From JAUASV01 sp047605685 (GTDB taxonomy: Bacteria > Actinomycetota > Actinomycetes > Actinomycetales > Microbacteriaceae), in the NCBI GenBank assembly GCA_047605685.1, contig JASGFF010000003.1:1-64000 (forward strand): a stretch of DNA of 64,000 nt, read 5' to 3'. The translations under genes were made by a program, and so were the position numbers. The notes beneath the pieces were generated by a model. That model did not search any database and was not told the DNA's origin. It saw only the letters and a program-made list of their open reading frames with translations. Below, piece after piece: positions 58,902 through 64,000 of this stretch. How positions within the stretch are numbered: the first letter of the stretch is position 1; every line of letters starts with the position of its first letter.

Positions 58902-60290
58902 ATGTGTCCACGACAACTCCCAGCCGCACAGACTGCCCACCCCCGAGCAGTTTCACGGCGGCGTCTCAGACGAGCGATGGCCGTCCTCCCGGCGGCAGCG
59001 CTCATCGTCTCTCTCGCGGGTTGCGCCTCGGGCACCGGTGACGAATCCGTGGAGGGCGCGAAGGTCACCGTCTGGTTGCAGACCGGAGGCACCCTCGAGG
59101 CGACCAAGAGCTTTCTGGAGTCCTGGTCGGAGAGCAACTCGTACGGGATCGACGTCGAGGTGGTCGAGAACGCGGCTGACAGCTACGCCGAGACCCTGGG
59201 GCTCGCTCTCAAGACGGGGAAGGGGCCGGATGTCTTCGAAGCCACCGGAACCGAAGAGCTGATCGAGGCGGGCTACCTGCTCGGTCTGAAGGATCTGGTG
59301 TCGGAGGAGACTCAGGAGGCGTACGGCGACGTCCTCGTGGGGCCGAACCCGGTGGCGACGGCAGACGACTTCTACGCGATACCGCTTTCCACCAACACGA
59401 TCCGACTCGCCTACAACAAGGACCTGTTCGAAGAGGCCGGGCTTGACCCCGAGAACCCTCCGACGACCCTCTCGGAGGTCGAGGAAGCGTGCGCGGCGAT
59501 CGTCGACAGCACCGACGCCTACTGCTACGGGTTGCCGCTGAAGTGGTCGAGCTGGGCGAGTTGGCAGGCCGACCCGATCGTGCAGAACACCGACGCCACG
59601 CTCTCGATCCCGGCAGCGTTCAACCGCTCGACGGAGGAATTCGAGTTCGACCGTTTCGTGCCTCTGGTCCAGTTCTACCGGGACCTGTACGAGAACGAAT
59701 GGCTGTACCCCGGCGCGACGTCGCTCGACAACGACACCATGCGTGCGGCTTTCGCCAACGGCGAGGTCGGGATGTTCGTCTCGGCCGCGTGGGATGTCGC
59801 CACTGTCAATGACCAGTTCGGCGCGACGATCGACTGGGGTGCGGCCGCCGTGCCCGTTCCCGACGGTGAGACGAGCGTGCGCTCGATCATGAACATCGGC
59901 AAGCCGTTCGGCGTGAATGCCGCCACGTCGAACGCGACCGCCGCTGCGATCGTCCTGGAGCAGATAGCCGGAGCGACGCTGGGCGAGCAGCTCGCCGAAA
60001 GCGGTGCGATCTTCCCGCTGCGCACCGACGTTGCGGCCGCGATCGACCCGGCCACCATGTCAGCGCCCTACGCGGACTACGTCATCTCGTCCACGGACGT
60101 CCAGCGGCAGACGTCGCCCGTACTGGAGCTCGAGCTCCAGGGCGACACGTACGATCAGGTGATCGCGCAGCTGATAATCGGCGACGGAGACATCGCCTCC
60201 GCTCTGGCCGAAGTCGAAGAGCGCTACAACGCCGCGTGGGAGAGCGCGGTCGACAGCGGTCTGGTCGATGAGTCTCAGTTCGTCTACTGA
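58902..60290 (+). CDS. Sugar ABC transporter substrate-binding lipoprotein (family 1), LacI locus
   Basis: The 462-residue protein has a long basic N-terminus (SRRRLRRAMAVLP) and a lipoprotein signal ending LIVSLAGC. The family 1 body has VTVWLQTGGTLEATKSFLESW and AIPLSTNTIRLAYNKDLFEEAGLDP. It binds a sugar or oligosaccharide for the two permeases that follow. A stable stem-loop after its stop may protect its mRNA, giving more binding protein than permease. An ATG closer to the signal is possible. Confidence 0.9.
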   Translation: MCPRQLPAAQTAHPRAVSRRRLRRAMAVLPAAALIVSLAGCASGTGDESVEGAKVTVWLQTGGTLEATKSFLESWSESNSYGIDVEVVENAADSYAETLGLALKTGKGPDVFEATGTEELIEAGYLLGLKDLVSEETQEAYGDVLVGPNPVATADDFYAIPLSTNTIRLAYNKDLFEEAGLDPENPPTTLSEVEEACAAIVDSTDAYCYGLPLKWSSWASWQADPIVQNTDATLSIPAAFNRSTEEFEFDRFVPLVQFYRDLYENEWLYPGATSLDNDTMRAAFANGEVGMFVSAAWDVATVNDQFGATIDWGAAAVPVPDGETSVRSIMNIGKPFGVNAATSNATAAAIVLEQIAGATLGEQLAESGAIFPLRTDVAAAIDPATMSAPYADYVISSTDVQRQTSPVLELELQGDTYDQVIAQLIIGDGDIASALAEVEERYNAAWESAVDSGLVDESQFVY

Positions 60291-60296
60291 TGGCGT

Positions 60297-60330
60297 GACG
60301 GGCTGGCCGCCGATCGCCGGCCAGCCCGTC
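60297..60330 (+). other. Perfect 13-bp stem-loop between binding-protein and permease genes
   Basis: GACGGGCTGGCCG pairs exactly with CGGCCAGCCCGTC across an 8-base loop. There is no T-run. Such stem-loops after binding-protein genes often stabilise the upstream mRNA or partly terminate. Confidence 0.75.
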
Positions 60331-60348
60331 GTCTGCAAGGGAGAAGCG

Positions 60349-61383
60349 ATGACCGACGTTGGTTCGTCGCAGGCCGCCGACACTCTTTCGCCGGCCGCAC
60401 ACTTCGACCCGACTTCCGCCGCCCGGGATCGACGGAGATCCGGCGGCTGGAGAGCCCGTGAACGGCGGCTGGCCGGGGCAGTCGGCTCCGTCGCACTGCT
60501 GCCCTTCGCCGGGTTCGCGCTCGTGCCGGTCGCCTATGTCCTCGTGATCAGCTTCACGCGGTACAACGGGGTGAGGGACCCCACCTGGGTCGGCCTGCAC
60601 AACTACCAGCTCGCCTTCGCCGACTCGAGCTGGTGGCTGTCGGTGGTCAACACCCTGGTGCTGGCCGCGGGCTCGATCGCCATCGAGCTTCCCCTGTCGC
60701 TGCTTCTTGCCGTGCTGTTGAACCGCGCGGTGCGATGGACTTCCGGCTTTCGCACCATCTTCTTCCTCCCCCACGTCATCTCGATCGCCGTGATGGGCGT
60801 GATCTTCTACTTCATCCTGCGCCCGATCAACGGCATCCTGAACGGGCTGCTGAAGGGGATCGGCGTTATCTCTGCAGACGTCGACTGGCTGGGGTCGGGC
60901 CTGACCGCGATGGCCGCGCTCGTTCTCGTTTCGGTGTGGTCGGGATTCGGCATCAACACGATCTTCTTCCTGGTCGGCCTGCAGACCATTCCTCGTGACG
61001 TCTATGAGAGCGCGAGCCTCGACGGGGCCAGCGGCTGGCAGCAGTTCAGAACCATCACCCTTCCTCTGCTCACGCCGATCCTGCGCATCGTCGTGATGCT
61101 GTCGATCGTGTTCTCGCTACGGTCGTTCGACCTGGTCAAAACGCTGACCAATGGCGGCCCGGCAGGCAGTACCCAGGTGATGTTCACCTACCTGTTCGGG
61201 TACTTCTTCAGTCTCGACCGAGGATCCCAGTACGGCTACGCGTCGGCGCTCGCAGTGATTGCGAGCATCGTCATCGCGATCGTCTCGCTCCTGTACCTCG
61301 CGCTTAGTCGGGCGAATGAGAGGCGTCCGGCGTCCGCCGGCTCTCGACACGGCGTGCGCCGGCGGAATGGAGAGAGCGCATGA
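60349..61383 (+). CDS. Sugar ABC transporter permease (MalF/UgpA-like), LacI locus
   Basis: The 344-residue protein has a polar N-terminal tail of about 40 residues, six spans, and the EAA-like loop ESASLDGASGWQQFRTITLPLLTP, in which the first Ala is Ser. The ATG at 60349 has GGGAGAAG upstream. It overlaps the next permease by ATGA. Forms the channel for the sugar bound by the preceding protein; the ATPase is not encoded nearby. Confidence 0.91.
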   Translation: MTDVGSSQAADTLSPAAHFDPTSAARDRRRSGGWRARERRLAGAVGSVALLPFAGFALVPVAYVLVISFTRYNGVRDPTWVGLHNYQLAFADSSWWLSVVNTLVLAAGSIAIELPLSLLLAVLLNRAVRWTSGFRTIFFLPHVISIAVMGVIFYFILRPINGILNGLLKGIGVISADVDWLGSGLTAMAALVLVSVWSGFGINTIFFLVGLQTIPRDVYESASLDGASGWQQFRTITLPLLTPILRIVVMLSIVFSLRSFDLVKTLTNGGPAGSTQVMFTYLFGYFFSLDRGSQYGYASALAVIASIVIAIVSLLYLALSRANERRPASAGSRHGVRRRNGESA

Positions 61384-62267
61384 TGGCCCTCCGTAAACCG
61401 GCAGGAGAACGAGGCGTGCGCAGCTACCGTCTGCAGCGGAGAGCGGGGGACTGGGCAACGCGCGCGGTTCTGACAGTGGTCGGGGTGGCCGTCCTATTCC
61501 CCTTCGTGTATGCGTTCTTCGCGTCCTTGAAACCGCTGCCCGAGATGCTCGCCAGTGGAGCGAGGCTGCTACCGCAGGAGTGGACCCTCGACAACTACTT
61601 CCGCGCCTGGGAGCAGGCCGGGTTCAGCCAGTACTTCCAGAACTCGCTGATCGTCGTCGTGGGCGTCACGACCCTCGACATCGTGATCGCGTCATTGCTG
61701 GGCTATCTGCTCGGCAGGAACCTCATGCCTTTCGGCCGAGCGATCCAAGCCGTGATGGCCGCTACGCTGTTCGTCGGCCTGGGCACTGCCACGCTCTTTC
61801 CGCGCTATGTGATCGCGTCCGCGCTCGGCATCGACAACCTCGTAGGGGTGGTCCTGGTCGAGGTGTCGGGGCTCACCGTGATCCATGTATTCCTCGCGCG
61901 CGCGTTCGTCTCGACGCTTCCGGTGGAGCTGGAGGATGCTGCGCGGGTCGACGGCAACGGCTTGATCGGGACCTACCGCCACATCGTGCTCCCGCTGATG
62001 CGTCCGATCCTGTTCACGGTGGGGATTCTCGCGTTCGAGGCATCCTGGAACAGCTTCCAGATCCCCTACGTGTTCACGCTCGCCTCGCCCGAGCTGCGCA
62101 CGCTCGTGGTCGGCGTCTTCGCTCTTCGCAGCACGGAAGACGGCGCTCAGGCGTACGACCTCATGCTCGCCGGCGCGATGCTGATCATCATCCCCGTGAC
62201 GGTCGTGTTCCTGCTGTTTCAGAAGCGCTTCATAGCGGGAATGACCGAGGGGAGCGTCAAGGGATGA
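61380..62267 (+). CDS. Sugar ABC transporter permease (MalG/UgpE-like), LacI locus
   Basis: The 295-residue six-span protein has the EAA loop variant EDAARVDGNGLIGTYRHIVLPL and the typical end FIAGMTEGSVKG. Overlaps both neighbours by four bases. Confidence 0.92.
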   Translation: MMALRKPAGERGVRSYRLQRRAGDWATRAVLTVVGVAVLFPFVYAFFASLKPLPEMLASGARLLPQEWTLDNYFRAWEQAGFSQYFQNSLIVVVGVTTLDIVIASLLGYLLGRNLMPFGRAIQAVMAATLFVGLGTATLFPRYVIASALGIDNLVGVVLVEVSGLTVIHVFLARAFVSTLPVELEDAARVDGNGLIGTYRHIVLPLMRPILFTVGILAFEASWNSFQIPYVFTLASPELRTLVVGVFALRSTEDGAQAYDLMLAGAMLIIIPVTVVFLLFQKRFIAGMTEGSVKG

Positions 62268-62908
62268 AGCACCTGCTCGGAACGGAGTCGGTGGCGTACC
62301 GGGCTCTCGCGTTCGCCAGCAACGGTGCGTGGATCACGGTGCTGTGGCTCGTCACTTCGCTCCCGCTGCTCACGGCCGTGATGTCCGCCACCGGGCTTCA
62401 CGACGCGGCGGCTGCGCTGTCTCGTGGTGAGCGATATGGATGTCGCGAGTTCGGACGGGCGCTCTGGCACGCTCGCCGGGACGGCTTGGCGTGGGGGGCC
62501 GTCCTCGTCGCAGCCTGGGCTGCTTGCATCGCGGCGCTGACCGGCGTCGGGGCTGCACCTCTCGCCGCCGGGGCGCTCCTGGTCGTCGTCGTGATGCTGA
62601 TCATTGTGACCTCGGTCGCTCCGCTGGCCATCTTGAGCGGCCGCACTGGCCTCGGTGCGGGGCGCGCGATGCTGCTCATGGTGTCGTCCCGTCCCGGCCG
62701 GTGCACGCTCGTCGGCCTCCTCTGGATCGGTGTGGCTGCCGGAGTGATCTTCATGCCGTTCCAGTTCGCGGTGCTCGTCGTGCTTCTCGCCCCGATGGCT
62801 GTCGCGACCGTCGCGGTGCGCCTGCTCGTCGCGCCAGACCGCGGACCGGCATCGTCCGCCGTCGCGCTGCACACGACCGCCTCGGCTACACCGACAGGAC
62901 CCCGATGA
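62264..62908 (+). CDS. DUF624 family membrane protein (YesL-like)
   Basis: The 214-residue protein has four to five hydrophobic spans and an N-terminal segment NGAWITVLWLVTSLPLLT with the pattern common in DUF624. These proteins occur often in ABC sugar-import operons of Gram-positives, for example YesL in the rhamnogalacturonan locus of Bacillus; their function is unknown. It overlaps genes on both sides by ATGA. Confidence 0.82.
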   Translation: MKHLLGTESVAYRALAFASNGAWITVLWLVTSLPLLTAVMSATGLHDAAAALSRGERYGCREFGRALWHARRDGLAWGAVLVAAWAACIAALTGVGAAPLAAGALLVVVVMLIIVTSVAPLAILSGRTGLGAGRAMLLMVSSRPGRCTLVGLLWIGVAAGVIFMPFQFAVLVVLLAPMAVATVAVRLLVAPDRGPASSAVALHTTASATPTGPR

Positions 62909-64000
62909 CCGCCGCCGCCGCTCGACCCTCGGTTCTTCTCCTCACCGGATGGAACTTCTACAACATCGGTGACATCTCGCACACCCCGGGATTCCTCCGG
63001 ATTCTGGAGCGGACGTTCCCCGAAGCGCGCGTGACGGTTCTCGCCGCGACATATCCAGACGAGCTTGCCTCCTACCTGCGCGAGCGGTTCGGTGACATCA
63101 CCGTTCTGCCGATGGAGTTCCTTGCGGGACACGCCCTGTCCGCGGAGATGATCGCAGCGTTCGAGGGCGCCGACGCCGTCGTGCTCAACTCGGGCATGAC
63201 CCTGTCGTTCGGGTATTACGGCCTCGACTGGGAGAAATACCTCCACCGCATCCTCGCCTTCCTGTATGCCCGTGAGCGGGGAATCCCGTACGGCGTGTGG
63301 GCGCATTCCTTCGACCGCATCGACCCTCCCGCCGACATCCTCTATCGCGACGTCCTCGGCAGGGCGGAGTTCCTCTATACACGCGACTCGCGATCGCTCG
63401 CTCTCCTGGCAGACCGGGGAGTGCGCGCGCCACGTCAAGGGTTCTGCCCTGACAGCGGCTTCGGATTCGATCTTCGAGACGACGTCGGCGCGCGACAGTT
63501 CCTCGCCGAACACGGCCTTCGGGCGGGCGAGTTCCTCACCTACGTCCCCCGGCTCGACATTCACCGATTCCGCACGGACGGCCGGGAACAGGAGCATGCC
63601 CGGCAGGCACGCGAGCTGATCACCCGCTGGGTCCAGCGGACCGACCGTGGCGTGCTCATCGCCCACGAGACGATCAGCGACGTCGCCGCCGCGAAGGAGA
63701 TGATCCTCGAGCAGCTCGATCCCGCGATCCGGACGCGGGTCGTCTATCAGCCGGAGTACTGGCTTCCGGATCGCTGCCAGTCCATTTTCGCGGCCTCTCG
63801 CCTGGTGATCAGCGCCGAGATGCACTCGGTGATCCTCGGTATCGCCGCGGGCACCCCGGCCCTGCACCCCTACTTCGCCGAGGCGGGCCTGAAGCAGTGG
63901 ATGCTCGAGGATCTCGGCGTCGGCGACTGGATGTTCGACATGGACGAAGACGGGGCCGATCGCATCCTGGAGAAGGCGTGCGAGATATCAGCAGACAACG
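62905..64000 (+). CDS. Polysaccharide pyruvyl transferase family protein, 3' end outside window
   Basis: An open frame of 365 codons runs to the window edge. It starts SVLLLTGWNFYNIGDISHTPG, like the GDE/GDN N-terminus of the pyruvyl-transferase (CsaB/WcaK) family. Near the end it has ISAEMHSVILGIAAGTPALHPYF, the family's R/E-x-H-S/A...G-x-P motif. The family adds ketal pyruvate to cell-wall or exopolysaccharide sugars. Its position as sixth gene in a sugar-import operon, overlapping the DUF624 gene by ATGA, is unusual for a biosynthetic enzyme. The true reaction here is open. Confidence 0.8.
   Translation, partial: MTAAAARPSVLLLTGWNFYNIGDISHTPGFLRILERTFPEARVTVLAATYPDELASYLRERFGDITVLPMEFLAGHALSAEMIAAFEGADAVVLNSGMTLSFGYYGLDWEKYLHRILAFLYARERGIPYGVWAHSFDRIDPPADILYRDVLGRAEFLYTRDSRSLALLADRGVRAPRQGFCPDSGFGFDLRDDVGARQFLAEHGLRAGEFLTYVPRLDIHRFRTDGREQEHARQARELITRWVQRTDRGVLIAHETISDVAAAKEMILEQLDPAIRTRVVYQPEYWLPDRCQSIFAASRLVISAEMHSVILGIAAGTPALHPYFAEAGLKQWMLEDLGVGDWMFDMDEDGADRILEKACEISADN

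Overview
This is 64 kb of high-GC DNA from an actinobacterium, most likely a member of the Microbacteriaceae. The evidence is very GC-rich codon use, many GTG starts, ATGA/GTGA gene overlaps, actinobacterial -10 boxes (TAGGCT, TANNNT), the DUF6350-purN-purH order, and heat-shock control by both CIRCE and a HAIR-like site. No rRNA, tRNA, CRISPR array, transposase or prophage gene was seen. The genus call is inference.

Left part (1-24.5 kb): the end of a PTS-dependent dihydroxyacetone kinase locus (dhaL', dhaM); a broken YefM/RelE toxin-antitoxin module; a DUF6350 membrane protein with purN and purH; a membrane-anchored DDAH-type hydrolase; a Tat-exported intradiol-dioxygenase-like protein; a heterodimeric ABC exporter; a GntR-controlled meta-cleavage operon (PIG-L/GalB-like hydratase, CHA aldolase, dehydrogenase, GalD-like tautomerase, VOC-type ring-cleavage dioxygenase); an alkyltransferase-like protein with a GNAT protein; icd; hsp20; a flavin-based membrane electron-transfer operon (FMN-binding lipoprotein, ApbE, RnfD/NqrB-FNR fusion); nhaA; and a YbdK-type ligase.

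Middle part (24.5-45.2 kb): an amino-sugar operon (ABC binding protein, two permeases, ROK repressor, ROK kinase, nagB); a large secreted YdcF/DUF218-Ig protein with a perfect 1005-bp internal duplication; purU-nagA; an MFS exporter; a ZTP (pfl) riboswitch in front of glyA, followed by folD; the Leloir genes galK, galT and galM with a DeoR regulator; and a ferritin-like/VIT1 transporter.

Right part (45.2-64 kb): an orphan lipoprotein; a seven-gene minus-strand oligopeptide import operon that carries two cytoplasmic peptidase-type hydrolases and a GbsR/MarR-like regulator; and a LacI-controlled locus with a Tat-exported parallel beta-helix protein, a sugar ABC importer, a DUF624 protein and a truncated polysaccharide pyruvyl-transferase-like gene at the window edge. 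Two near-identical 20-bp LacI-type operators lie at the two promoters of that locus.

Purine and one-carbon genes (purN, purH, purU, glyA, folD) recur. Neither sugar ABC importer has its own ATPase, so a shared MsiK-type ATPase encoded elsewhere is likely. Several genes have TANNNT exactly six bases before the start codon, which suggests leaderless mRNAs. A 75-bp inverted-repeat element with identical termini occurs twice, 27 kb apart.
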